From TMP-86 sp046347195 (GTDB taxonomy: Bacteria > Pseudomonadota > Gammaproteobacteria > Steroidobacterales > Steroidobacteraceae): a stretch of 64,000 nucleotides of DNA. The notes beneath the pieces were generated by a model. It was not told where the DNA came from and did not search any database. It was given only the letters and a program-made list of their open reading frames with translations. Positions 20,865-29,748 of the stretch are shown piece after piece (positions within the stretch are counted from its first letter, which is position 1; every line of letters begins with the position of its first letter). Both the position numbers and the translations under genes were made by a program. The stretch spans positions 62,001 to 126,000 of the forward strand of contig JAXMGQ010000006.1 in NCBI GenBank assembly GCA_046347195.1. The letters are read 5' to 3'.

Positions 20865-22219
20865 CTATGCGCCAGGTGCCGCCGCCCTGACCGGGTCGCC
20901 GGCGCCGGTCGCCAATGGGCGCCGGCGATGCGCTCGGGGGACGCGGCCGCAGTCGCCACCGCCGATATCGCGCTGAGCGCGGCACAGGCGTCGACCATCG
21001 GCGCGCCGCCGGCCTTTCCGTCCTGGCTCGCGAGCCGCACGCTGGTCCGTTGCAGCAGGCGCTGCACGGTCGCGGAGTCGAGACCCGGGTGACGCGCGAG
21101 CATCAGGGCCACGATGCCCGCACCTGCGCCGTGGCGATGGAGAACCCGAGGCGAAGTCGTAGCGTCCGCCGGGGCATGAGCGTGAGCACCGCTCCCCGGC
21201 GCGTACAGCCGGCCATCGCCGGCGAGCGGGGAAGCGGCGCTGTCCACCTCGAGCACGCCGGTCTCGCGCATGAAACCCTTCGCGCGGACCGCTGCCCGGG
21301 GGCAGCACCGACGAACAGCACGCCGCGGCGCAGGCCGGCGGCGATGAGCGAATGCAGCAGCGGGATCCGCGGGGCCCGCGAGGCCCAGTTGACCACGTTG
21401 GCGCCCGCATCCAGCGCGGCGACGATGCCCTGGGCGAGCGTGAAGGTGTTGCACCTGGCGGGATCCGCATCCGCCGCGAGCTGCCAGCAGGCCTTGATGA
21501 GCATGAGCTGCGCGTGCGGTGCGACGCCCACGATGCCCTCGTGGTTGTTCGCCGTCGCGGCGATGACGCCGGCCACTTCGGTGCCGTGGCGATCACGCAT
21601 GAACTGCCGCTCATCGGTGTCCACCACGTTGATGACGCGCGTGATGCGGCCCTTGAGATCCGGGTGCAGCAGGTCGGCCCCCGTGTCCACCACGGCCACG
21701 CGCACGCCTTCCCCGCGCGACAGCGAGTGCGCGTCGGGCAGGTGCATCTGGCTGAAGCCGCGCTGCAGCCCGAAGTAGGGTCGCTGTATCCTCTCGTGCG
21801 CGCGTCTCGAAGGTCTGCAGCGGCTGCGCCAGGCGGATGCGCGGATCGGCCGAGAGCGCCGCGAGCAGCGCGCCGCGATCCGCGCCATCGGGAATTCGGT
21901 GCAGCACCGCACAATGCATGTGCAGCGGTTCGATCGGCCAGGCGCTGACCTCGCGCAGGTGGTACTTCTCTTCGATTTCCTTCAGCAGCCGTCGCGCCTG
22001 AGGGGAGGGACCGTAGCGGGTGATGCCATCGTAACCGCGCGGCGAGCTGCCGGCGCGCGCCGCCGGCACCGGCTGGAGGTTGTCGAAGCCGGCGACGATG
22101 TAGTGCTCGGGCGACAGCGCGAGCGCCGCGTGCTCGATGCGCGGCTTGCCCGCGAGCGCGGGCGATGCGCCCGCCGCGAGGCACAGGAGCCACGCGAGGC
22201 GCGACGCGCGAGGGTTCAT
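20865..22219 (-). pseudogene. S8 (subtilisin-like) serine peptidase with multiple frameshifts
   Basis: The start (ATG 22219) gives a signal peptide (RLAWLLCLAAGASPALA) and an inhibitor-like pro-region. The mature enzyme is recognisable but scattered over three frames: VRVAVVDTGADLLHPDLKG (Asp), RDRHGTEVAGVIA (His), and GFSIATAQV followed in another frame by AGIVALMLARHPGLD (Ser block). Shifts are needed near 21805, 21300, 21190, 21175, 21145 and 21120, several at runs of C/G. All three catalytic residues survive, so the damage is recent or the sequence contains indel errors here. The end at about 20865 is approximate. It follows the anti-sigma gene and probably belonged to the same operon. 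Confidence 0.7.
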
Positions 22220-22262
22220 CGGGCCTCGTCGTGCGAAAGCGGTGCGGTGGGCGAAAGCGTGG

Positions 22263-22879
22263 TTAAGCTTCGGCGAAACGCACGGACAGCGCCGCGGAGT
22301 TGCCAGCGCCGCCGGGACCGGCTGCGTACCGGTCGGCGCCAGCGAATACACGCCGGCCTCCGTCGGGCCCGCGACGATGCGCAATTCGTTCTGCTCCAGC
22401 ACGTGCTGCATCTGCGCCATCAGGTCTGCGGCAGGAAGACCACGCGGATGGCTTCCTGCGGGTGGGCGGACGCGAGGCGTGCTGACGGTGAAGCAGCCGG
22501 CCGGCGGCGCCACCGAAGGACGCTGCGTCACCAGCAACACGCCGAGGATCACGGCAACGCCGGCCACTGCCGCCGCCATCATCATCCGGTGGCGGGATTC
22601 GCCGGACCGCGCCGCGCGGCTTTCCGCGCGTGGGATCGTCTGTTCGATCCGCTGGCGCAACCGGGCCAGCGAGGCGCTGGGCAGCAGTTCGATGCCCGGG
22701 TCAGCCGACATCAGCGCGTGGACACGGCGCTGCTGCGCCACTTCCGCGCGGCACGCGATGCACTCCCGCAGGTGCGCCTCGGTGCGTTCGCGCTGCGCGG
22801 CGTCGATGCGGTCGTTCACGTACCAGGGGATCTGCAGCCAGATCTCGCGATGCGCGATATCGGCGTGGGAAGTCGACAT
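22263..22879 (-). pseudogene. Zinc-binding anti-sigma factor, frameshifted
   Basis: Begins MSTSHADIAHREIWLQIPWYVN, 2 bases after the sigma factor stop. Residues about 30-45 hold the anti-sigma zinc motif AHLRECIACRAEVA (HxxxCxxC). A transmembrane helix follows (MMMAAAVAGVAVILGVLLVTQ region), then a periplasmic domain ending ELRIVAGPTEAGVYSLAPTG. That domain is broken: EAIRVVFLP, expected just before DLMAQM, lies in another frame, and the probable true C-terminus (NSAALSVRFAEA, stop 22263-22265) in a third. The total length is not a multiple of three. Without correction the frame runs on into the subtilase gene. Confidence 0.7.
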
Positions 22880-22881
22880 GA

Positions 22882-23469
22882 TCACGGTGACAGGCCTTCC
22901 AGGAAAGTGGGGTCGACGCCGGCAAGCGTCGGCAGGAATTGCCGCAGCTTCTCGCGGGCGTGGAACATGCGCGCCTTCACGGTGCCCACCGGCGCCTCGG
23001 TGATGGCGGAGATCTCCTCGATCGAGTGACCGAGATGGTAGGCGAGTTCCAGCACCATGCGCTGTTCCAGGGGAAGCTGCGCGAGGCCGTGAGCCACCCA
23101 ATCGGACAGCTCGGCATCGCGGGTGGGGTCGGTGCTCGGCTCACGGGCCTCGCTGGTCTCGCTGCGATGGGCGTCCTCGCGCCGCAGCGCCTTCAGCGCG
23201 GTGCGGTAGGCGATGCCGATGATCCAGGTGGACACGCGCGAGGCTCCACGGAAGTCGCGGGCCCGCTGCCAGACGACCATGAAGGTATCGTTGATGATCT
23301 CCTCGATGGTCTCGTAGCGCGCGGTGAAGCGCGACAAGAAGCGAGAAAGGCGGCGGTGATAACCGAGATAGAGCTCCTCGAGCGCGCGGCGGTCGCCGGC
23401 CGCGACGGCCGCGAGCAACTGCTGGTCCCGTTCGAAACCGGGTTTGTCTGCTGACAGGCGCGTGTGCAT
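22882..23469 (-). CDS. ECF-family RNA polymerase sigma factor (RpoE-like)
   Basis: 195 residues, intact. Region 2 is visible (ALEELYLGYHRRLSRFLSRF, EEIINDTFMVVWQRARDF, STWIIGIAYRTALKALRR) and region 4 (LPLEQRMVLELAYHLGHSI, EEISAITEAPVGTVKARMFHAREKLRQ). It should direct RNA polymerase to a small regulon and be held at the membrane by the zinc anti-sigma protein encoded immediately downstream. Target genes may include itself and the subtilase. No convincing ECF promoter was found upstream. Confidence 0.92.
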   Translation of the reverse strand: MHTRLSADKPGFERDQQLLAAVAAGDRRALEELYLGYHRRLSRFLSRFTARYETIEEIINDTFMVVWQRARDFRGASRVSTWIIGIAYRTALKALRREDAHRSETSEAREPSTDPTRDAELSDWVAHGLAQLPLEQRMVLELAYHLGHSIEEISAITEAPVGTVKARMFHAREKLRQFLPTLAGVDPTFLEGLSP

Positions 23470-23536
23470 ATGTCAATCGGGGAGCATGTTTCCGCTGTCC
23501 ATGGGTTCCCATTGGCCATCAAAAGGTTGCATGTCC

Positions 23537-24265
23537 CTAGAAGCGCCACAGCACAGCGGCCATCCAGCGCCGCCTCGCCGCCGACCCGTAGTACAAGTCA
23601 CGCGCGGCGGCTTGCGTGTCGATGAAACCCACGGACAGGGTGACCGGTGCCAGGTCCAGACTGCAGCCGGTGCTCCAGTAGGCAAAATCCTCACCGTCAG
23701 GGCCCCCGTAGCTCGAGTAGCCGAGGCCGGCACTGAATGATAACCGATGCCAGGCCGGGCTCTGCAGGTTGACCTCGGCGGAGCGCGCCGCGACGGCGAT
23801 CAGGCCTTCATCAGGGGTATAGCGCACCGCATCGGGCGAATACACGACATCGAACGACAGCCACCCCTGGTAGCCGAGCTCGGCGCTGAACTCATTGTAG
23901 TCATAGGCCGTACCCAGGTCGTTCCAGGGGTAGCTGTAGTGGCTGGCGGTGATGCGCGAACTCCAGTCATCGTTCCAGTTCCAGGCGTACCCGAGCAAGG
24001 CACCCAGTTCCGCATCGCGGCTCTCGCCGGGTGCGATGCGCGTGGTGGAGGTGAACACGCTCGCCATCCAGCCCGACTCGCCACTGATGTGGAGTTCCGC
24101 CTCGAGTGAAGGCTCGTGATTGCTGCGCGAGATGCCGCGCACGAGATAGTCGGTGGTCACGCCCAGCGAACCTCCCCAACTCGTGCGCGCGTGAGCGAGC
24201 GCGGGCAGCGCGAGGCAGGACATCAGTCCAGCGAGCAGGTGGATCCTGGAATTCCGTCTGTGCAT
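23537..24265 (-). CDS. TorF-family putative outer-membrane porin
   Basis: 242 residues. A signal peptide (IHLLAGLMSCLALPALAHA) is followed by the TorF/conserved-barrel N-terminus SLGVTTDYLVRGISRSN and alternating aromatic/polar beta strands, ending in the outer-membrane-type C-terminal aromatic VLWRF. Family members are around 230-260 residues. I started at the ATG 24263-24265, which puts the signal peptide at the N-terminus; the frame is open 30 codons further. It faces the cytochrome gene at 24384 across a 118-base gap. Confidence 0.82.
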   Translation of the reverse strand: MHRRNSRIHLLAGLMSCLALPALAHARTSWGGSLGVTTDYLVRGISRSNHEPSLEAELHISGESGWMASVFTSTTRIAPGESRDAELGALLGYAWNWNDDWSSRITASHYSYPWNDLGTAYDYNEFSAELGYQGWLSFDVVYSPDAVRYTPDEGLIAVAARSAEVNLQSPAWHRLSFSAGLGYSSYGGPDGEDFAYWSTGCSLDLAPVTLSVGFIDTQAAARDLYYGSAARRRWMAAVLWRF

Positions 24266-24383
24266 GCAGAGCGTCTTCGCGAACCGGCGGCGGATCGTCG
24301 TCTCGTTGTGCATCGTCGTGGTCACAGAATAAACCTTTCGACAGGCCGCCGGCACCTACTCGCACCACTGAAGGATCACATTC

Positions 24384-25226
24384 ATGCAATCGACGAGGAG
24401 CACCTTGCTCTCGCTGGCGCTGCTCAGCGCGCTGGGCGGATGCGCCGGAAAGGGCACGGGGCTGGATGCGAACGGCAGGCCGGCCACGGGCAACGGCGGT
24501 GGCGCCATCACCGCCGACTTCAAGTCCATCCAGGACACGGTGTTCACGCCGATCTGCACCGTGTGCCATGCCGGCGGCGGCGCACCGCAGGGACTGCGGC
24601 TCGATTCGACCAACAGTTACGACCTGCTGGTCAACGTGCCGAGCAACGAGGTGCCCTCGCTGATGCGCATCAAGCCGGGCGACCCCGACAACAGCTACCT
24701 CGTGCAGAAGATCGAAGGCCATGCGTCGGTGGGCGCACAGATGCCGCTCGGAGGCCCGCCGCTGTCGGCGGAGCAGATCAGCGCGATAAGGCAATGGGTA
24801 ATCGATGGCGCACAGTCGGCCGCTGCGACCACTGCTCCGGCCGCATTCAAGCTGGTGACGACCGCGCCGGCGGATGAGGACCTGCTCGAATTGCCGCCAC
24901 CGCAGGTCATGCTGGGATTCAACGCCGATCTCGATCTCAACCGGATCGATGCCGGCAGCCTGCGGCTCGAGCGCATCGACGCAACGGGCGCGCCGAGCGC
25001 GGTGTCCGCGCGGCTGGCAAGTCCCGCCGGCAACGCGCGTACGCTGCTGCTGACGCCCTCGCAACCCCTGGCCGCCGGGCACTACCGCGTGTGGCTGCGG
25101 ACGGCGGAAGGTCTCGGCCTCGCCGATACCGGCGGGCATCCACTGTTGCCGGCCGGCCGCGGCACGAACGCACCGGACGCCGCACAGGCGCTGATCATCC
25201 GCTTCGATGTGATGGGAGTTCCATGA
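24384..25226 (+). CDS. Cytochrome c-type lipoprotein with C-terminal Ig-like domain
   Basis: 280 residues. Lipoprotein signal LLSALGGC (Cys near 21). A c-type heme site CTVCH lies near residue 58 (VFTPICTVCHAGGGAPQGLRL), followed by the pattern SYLVQKIEGHASVGAQMPLGG with the likely axial Met, ending with LSAEQISAIRQWVIDGA: a single cytochrome domain of the type found in multi-domain heme lipoproteins. Residues 155-275 look like an SbsA-type Ig domain (PPQVMLGFNADLDLNRID, RTLLLTPSQPLAAGHYRVWL). Overlaps the next gene by 4 bases, so the two are coupled. Probably periplasm-facing and membrane-anchored. Confidence 0.82.
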   Translation: MQSTRSTLLSLALLSALGGCAGKGTGLDANGRPATGNGGGAITADFKSIQDTVFTPICTVCHAGGGAPQGLRLDSTNSYDLLVNVPSNEVPSLMRIKPGDPDNSYLVQKIEGHASVGAQMPLGGPPLSAEQISAIRQWVIDGAQSAAATTAPAAFKLVTTAPADEDLLELPPPQVMLGFNADLDLNRIDAGSLRLERIDATGAPSAVSARLASPAGNARTLLLTPSQPLAAGHYRVWLRTAEGLGLADTGGHPLLPAGRGTNAPDAAQALIIRFDVMGVP

Positions 25227-26311
25227 AGCGATCCGGTTTCGGCATGGCGCTGGCCGCGCTCCTGCTCATCACGACGGCGCGGATGGCATCTGCAGAGCCT
25301 TACCTCGCCGTGCAGAGCGGCTACAAATGCTCGAGCTGCCACGTGAATCCGACCGGCGGCGGGCTTCGCAGCGACTTCGGCATCGTCTACGCGCAGAACA
25401 TCCTGCCGGCGACGACGCTGGGGGATGCGACCTCCGCCTGGACCGGCAGGCTGGGAGACTTGCTGCGGCTGGGAGGAGACCTGCGCGCGAACTGGTCGCG
25501 GACCGAGGTGCCGGAATCCCCCACCGTGCAGAAATTCGCCGTCGATCAGGTGCGCGTCTACGGTGAGATCAGCATGATCCGCGACCGGCTGTCGCTGTAT
25601 GTCGATGAGAAGGTCGCGCCGAACGCCGCGGAGAACTTCGAGGCCTATGCCAAGTACGTCGACCCGGCACACGGCTGGTACGTGAAGGGCGGCAAGTTCT
25701 ACCTGCCCTTCGGCTGGCGGCTGCAGGACCAGACTGCGTTCGTGCGCGAGGTCACGGGCATCAGCATGACGACGCCGGACCAGGGAGTCGAGCTGGGCTA
25801 TGACCGCGACAACTGGTCGGCGCAGCTCGCCTTCACCAATGGCGCGGCGAATGCGCAGAGCGGCTCGGGCAACCAGGTCACGGGACAGCTCATCTATACG
25901 TTGGCGCGTTGGCGTGCGGGCCTGGCGGCATCCCATACCAAGGCCGATGCCGGCAATCGCAACGTCCTCGGCGTGTTCGCCGGCCTGCGCACTGGCCCTG
26001 TGGCCTGGCTGGGAGAGGCGGACCTCGTCAGTGACGATGGGTATCCCGAAGGACGACGGCGCCTGGTGAGCCTGCTCGGGGAGGCGGACTGGCGACTGGC
26101 GAAGGGACACAACCTGAAGCTCACCGCCGAGTATTACGATCCCGACCGCAACATCAGCGAAGACCAGCAGGCGCGCTACAGCGCGCTGTACGAGTTCACG
26201 CCCATCCCGTTCCTGCAACTGCGCGCCGGTTACCGTCGCTACCGCGGCATCCCGCAGAACGATACGCAGAATCGCCACCTGACCTTCATCGAATTGCACG
26301 GCTTCTTCTAG
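25223..26311 (+). CDS. Outer-membrane beta-barrel protein with an N-terminal CxxCH heme motif
   Basis: 362 residues. Signal peptide (LAALLLITTARMASA), then immediately AVQSGYKCSSCHVNPTGGG, a c-type heme attachment motif at about residues 36-40. From residue 70 on the protein is a porin-like barrel (WYVKGGKFYLPFGWRL, GVELGYDRDNWSAQLAF, LKLTAEYYDPDRN, LQLRAGYRRYRG) ending in HGFF, a C-terminal Phe typical of BAM substrates. The short CSSCH-NPTGG block occurs in several families of outer-membrane proteins with one heme. Translationally coupled to the cytochrome lipoprotein (ATGA overlap), which suggests a two-part electron or redox module at the outer membrane. Confidence 0.8.
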   Translation: MKRSGFGMALAALLLITTARMASAEPYLAVQSGYKCSSCHVNPTGGGLRSDFGIVYAQNILPATTLGDATSAWTGRLGDLLRLGGDLRANWSRTEVPESPTVQKFAVDQVRVYGEISMIRDRLSLYVDEKVAPNAAENFEAYAKYVDPAHGWYVKGGKFYLPFGWRLQDQTAFVREVTGISMTTPDQGVELGYDRDNWSAQLAFTNGAANAQSGSGNQVTGQLIYTLARWRAGLAASHTKADAGNRNVLGVFAGLRTGPVAWLGEADLVSDDGYPEGRRRLVSLLGEADWRLAKGHNLKLTAEYYDPDRNISEDQQARYSALYEFTPIPFLQLRAGYRRYRGIPQNDTQNRHLTFIELHGFF

Positions 26312-26366
26312 CAACCCGCATCCCGCGCGCTATCATGTCCGCCTGCGATCACGGGAGCAATGCACG

Positions 26367-28115
26367 GTGAGACAGTCGAAACTCTTCCTGGTGGCGATCG
26401 GGTTGTGTGCCGCGGGCATCGCGTCGGCGGCGGAGGACTGGATCGCGCAGAGCAATCGCCACGCACAGATCCTGCTCGACGTGCACGCGAAGTACGTGCC
26501 CGAACAGGCCACCGCCACGGGCGTCACCGGAAAGGAAGCCGACATCGTCGATCTGCGGCCGCAGTACTCTGAAAGGCAGGAGGCCGATCTCGCCGCGGCG
26601 GTGAGACAGCTCGAGGGATTGCGGGGCGCGAGCAAGGACGCGCGGGTGGAACAGGACCTCGAGATCCTCATCCAGGCGGCGAATACTCAGCGGCACACCC
26701 TGGAACTGAACCGGCAACTGATGGTGCCGTACATCGATCTCGGCCAGATGTTGTTCGTCGGCTTCCAGAAGCTGCTGCATGAAGGGATACCGCGTGATCG
26801 GCAGTCACGTGGCCTGCTGCGCCTGCGGCGCTACGCGGGTCGCGACAAGGGATACGAACCCATCGCGGAGCTCGCGCGGGCACGCATCGCGGAAGGACTG
26901 GCCGCGCCCGGACGGGTGTCGCCATGGACCGAGGAGATCAAGCAGGCGCTGGAGAACCAGCCCCGCTATCTTGCCGGCATCCGCGACCTGTTCAAGCGCA
27001 GCGGGCTCAAGGGCTGGCAGGCGGACTTCTCCCTGCTGGAACTGCAGATGGAGGACTACGCGACCTGGCTGGAAAAGGAGCTGCTGCCCAGGGCGCGGCC
27101 GGACAACCGGCTGCCCGAGGCGATCTACGCGGACAACCTGAAGGGATACGGCGTCTACGATGATCCCCGGGAAATCCTGCGGCAGGCCCTGACCGCGTAC
27201 ACGCAGATCCGTGAGGAGATGGCCGCGCTTGCCGCGGTGATCGCAAGCCAGCACGGGTATGCGGATGCATCGTATCCCGCGGTGATCCACGAACTGAAGC
27301 AGCAGAAGATCCCGCGCGACAGGTTGCTCGAGACCTATCGCTCGCGGCTGGCGGAGATGGAGAAGCTGGTGCGTGATCACCACATCGCAACACTCCCAGC
27401 CCGCGCCGCTGTGATCCGGCTCGGCACCGAAGCGGAGTCCGCCGCCACGCCTGCACCCCATATCGACCTGCCACCATTGATCGGCAACACGGGACAGCCA
27501 GCCGCGTTCGTGATCCCCTCATCCAACCCGTCCTCGAAATCAGGAGAGGACTACGATGATTTCTCGTTCGACGCGGTGACCTGGACGCTGATCGCGCACG
27601 AAGCTCGGCCCGGTCACGAGCTGCAGATCTCGCGCACGCTGGAACACGGAGTGTCGATCGCGCGCGCCGTGTTCGCGTTCAACAGCGCGAACGTGGAAGG
27701 CTGGGCCTTGTATGCGGAAGCGGTGATGAAGCCGTACGAGCCGCTCGAAGGGCAGCTCGCTGCGCTGCAGCTCCGGCTGATGCGCGCCGCGCGCGCCATG
27801 CTGGATCCGATGCTCAACCTCGGACTGATCCAGCCCGATGCCGCCAAGCAGATCCTGATGAAGGAGGTCTGCCTCTCCGAGCCCATGGCCAAGCAGGAAG
27901 TGGACCGTTACACCTTCGTATCGCCAGGCCAGGCAACGGCCTACTTCTACGGCAGCCAGATCCTGCAGGCCACGCGCGCACGCGCCGAGATCGAGCTGGG
28001 CCCGCGCTTCGACCTGCTCGGCTTCCACGATTTCATCCTCGACCAGGGCCTGCTGCCGCTGCGGCAGCTCGACAAGGCCGTGATGGAGGAGTACGTGCCA
28101 TCGCGGCGCAAGTGA
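26367..28115 (+). CDS. DUF885 family protein (probable secreted metallopeptidase-like)
   Basis: 582 residues. Signal peptide LFLVAIGLCAAGIASA. The family hallmark is AHEARPGHELQ near residue 413, a HExxxGH-type variant of a zinc-peptidase motif, followed 30-40 residues later by ANVEGWALYAEAVM with a candidate third ligand Glu; VSPGQATAYFYGSQIL is another DUF885 block. Bacterial members have been suggested to be carboxypeptidases, but activity is rarely shown. The start is GTG with GGGAG about 12 bases upstream. Stands alone between the heme-barrel gene and the GNAT gene. Confidence 0.85.
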   Translation: MRQSKLFLVAIGLCAAGIASAAEDWIAQSNRHAQILLDVHAKYVPEQATATGVTGKEADIVDLRPQYSERQEADLAAAVRQLEGLRGASKDARVEQDLEILIQAANTQRHTLELNRQLMVPYIDLGQMLFVGFQKLLHEGIPRDRQSRGLLRLRRYAGRDKGYEPIAELARARIAEGLAAPGRVSPWTEEIKQALENQPRYLAGIRDLFKRSGLKGWQADFSLLELQMEDYATWLEKELLPRARPDNRLPEAIYADNLKGYGVYDDPREILRQALTAYTQIREEMAALAAVIASQHGYADASYPAVIHELKQQKIPRDRLLETYRSRLAEMEKLVRDHHIATLPARAAVIRLGTEAESAATPAPHIDLPPLIGNTGQPAAFVIPSSNPSSKSGEDYDDFSFDAVTWTLIAHEARPGHELQISRTLEHGVSIARAVFAFNSANVEGWALYAEAVMKPYEPLEGQLAALQLRLMRAARAMLDPMLNLGLIQPDAAKQILMKEVCLSEPMAKQEVDRYTFVSPGQATAYFYGSQILQATRARAEIELGPRFDLLGFHDFILDQGLLPLRQLDKAVMEEYVPSRRK

Positions 28116-28128
28116 GGCGGTTTTGACG

Positions 28129-28560
28129 ATGCCTGATGCGGCACCGGTCAACATCCGCTACTCGCGCGAGGCAGTCGTGGAAGTCGAGGAATTCCGACGC
28201 GTGCTGATGGAGTCAGGCCTCGGCAACATCCGGCCTGTGGGTGATGCGGAGCGGCTCGCCGCCATGCTCGCGAACTCGAACGTCATCGTGACCGCACGGC
28301 GCGACGATGCGCAAGGGACACTGCTCGGCGTGCTTCGCGGCATGACGGATGAGGCGTGGTGTTGCTACGTGTCGGACCTTGCCGTGGCGACTTCGGCGCA
28401 AGGCCTGGGCGTGGGGCAGGGGTTGCTCGCCGAGGCACGACGCCAGCTCGGACCCGAGGTGAGCATCATCCTGGTGTCGGTGCCCGAAGCCGTCGGCTTC
28501 TACCGGCGTGCGGGGCTCGAGGTGTTGCCTAATGCGTTCTGGATCCGACGGGTGCGGTGA
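28129..28560 (+). CDS. GNAT-family N-acetyltransferase
   Basis: 143 residues. The acetyl-CoA-binding motif A is visible as VSDLAVATSAQGLGVGQGLLAEA (the Q-x-x-G-x-G/A loop), then IILVSVPEAVGFYRRAGLEV, the usual C-terminal motif B region. The substrate is unknown. I used the ATG at 28129; a TTG two codons upstream is also in frame. The start is 13 bases after the DUF885 stop. Confidence 0.84.
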   Translation: MPDAAPVNIRYSREAVVEVEEFRRVLMESGLGNIRPVGDAERLAAMLANSNVIVTARRDDAQGTLLGVLRGMTDEAWCCYVSDLAVATSAQGLGVGQGLLAEARRQLGPEVSIILVSVPEAVGFYRRAGLEVLPNAFWIRRVR

Positions 28561-28660
28561 GCGCCGGAAAATGGCTGGCGCGGCAGTCGATTCAACCACG
28601 TCAGCGACGCCCGTCGAAGTCAGAGCCTGCGCGGGCTCGTTGAAAGTCTGGAGGATTAAG

Positions 28661-28871
28661 ATGGCCAAGAAGCGCAATCTGTTTGAAGAAATCCGCGAGG
28701 ACCTGGGAGCCTACCGCGACCGCCCTGAGACTCTACCCCGCCGGGAAGTCTCGGCGCCTGACGTCAAGGTCATCCGCGAATAATTCGGTTTGTCCCACGG
28801 GGCCGGCACAGACATCGTTGCGAATCATGGAACGTGAGCCGCAGGCGATCAGGAGAGCATTGCGAGCGTGA
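28661..28871 (+). pseudogene. Decayed HTH antitoxin-like gene (40-residue remnant ORF)
   Basis: GGAGG at 28650-28654 precedes an ATG that starts MAKKRNLFEEIREDLGAYRD and ends after 40 codons at TAA (28781-28783) following VKVIRE. The N-terminus resembles the first 40 residues of XRE-type antitoxins (HigA/NadS type), where a helix-turn-helix normally follows. After the stop the same frame reads FGLSH and another frame gives LRI-MEREPQAIRRALRA, which resembles the NWERG...ALRA end of such proteins. I infer one premature stop plus a frameshift. The 40-residue peptide could still be made. No matching toxin gene is adjacent. Confidence 0.45.
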
Positions 28872-28999
28872 CATTGCGAACTGGAGCCCTCTCTGGCACC
28901 CGAACGACGAGTTCAATCCCGCTTGTACTTGTGAATCCGCAGATTACAGGGCACGCCGGTCACATCGCTGCGATGTGTCCAGAATGGACCGTTTGAAGA

Positions 29000-29076
29000 T
29001 GGCGCGCCCGGAGAGATTCGAACTCCCGACCACTGCGTTCGAAGCGCAGTACTCTATCCAACTGAGCTACGGGCGC
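29000..29076 (-). tRNA. tRNA-Arg (anticodon TCG)
   Basis: The minus strand folds as a full cloverleaf: acceptor GCGCCCG/CGGGCGC, D arm GCTCAGTTGGATAGAGT, anticodon stem CTGCG/CGCAG with loop CTTCGAA (anticodon TCG, reads CGA), T arm GGGAG-TTCGAAT-CTCTC, discriminator G and an encoded CCA at 29002-29000. A palindrome (CACATCGCTGCGATGTG, 28961-28977) and a small hairpin lie just downstream, without a T-tract. Confidence 0.95.
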
Positions 29077-29734
29077 ACAGGCGAGCAGTTTGCCAGCGAC
29101 AGGGGTTGGCGGCAAATCGGGGGGCGTGTTCCCGTCGTATCTTCCTTGTGCTTCGGTAGCACGCTGGGCCACATGAACGCGGATGCATTGCTTCAGTGCG
29201 CATTCATGCGTGCGAGCAGTTCGTACTTCGCTCGGGTCGCGGAACGACAGGGACTCTTCCGAATCCCGGTTGCTGCAGCGGTGTGTCGCCGCGGCGAACG
29301 CGGCAGACGGTGAGACCGCCGGAAGCTTCCTGCTGACAGCTGATGCGGCCGTAGTCACACGTTCACCTGGCTGTGCGGAGGGCGGCGCGTGTCGATGACA
29401 GGTTCGTGGAGAGCCCCGATTGCAGTCAATGCAACATATTGAACGCCTTTGCCCCAGTTCGCTTCGCCGTATCACTTGGCGGATAATGGTCTCTGTCCAT
29501 TCACGGGAGTCGGATCGAGAGGAACCATGGACGGAAATTGGACTTCTCCAGTCGCCGCTGAATCTCGTAGCTCGCCGAGGGGCGTGGGCGGGCAGATAAC
29601 AGGCCCAGGTACGTCGCATAACATGCGCTGGTCACAGCGGAACGCTGGGCGATTCAATGGGTTGCTGACCGCCTCCGTCGCTTACCGGTCCCAATTGGCA
29701 GAAGAAACAATGCCGATTGGGGCATCCATTAGTA
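29077..29734. other. 658-base stretch without a recognisable gene
   Basis: Between the tRNA and the first integron core site I see no frame with a plausible protein, ribosome binding site or family motif. GC is lower than the backbone toward the right end. No integron integrase gene is present here on either strand. The right end (up to 29741) might be part of an attI or attC site, but no matching RYYYAAC partner with a paired stem was found; a GCATAAC at 29616-29622 does not pair well with it. Confidence 0.5.
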
Positions 29735-29748
29735 GTTAGACGCCAGTG

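Noticed and set aside
21611..23101. One long 496-codon frame covering anti-sigma and subtilase
   Set aside because: It is an artefact of frameshifts that remove the anti-sigma stop; it contains two different proteins with two separate starts.
29616..29741. A further attC site ending at the first core GTTAGAC
   Set aside because: GCATAAC at 29616 is not the complement of a preceding core and the arms do not pair, so only the GTTAGAC core is accepted.
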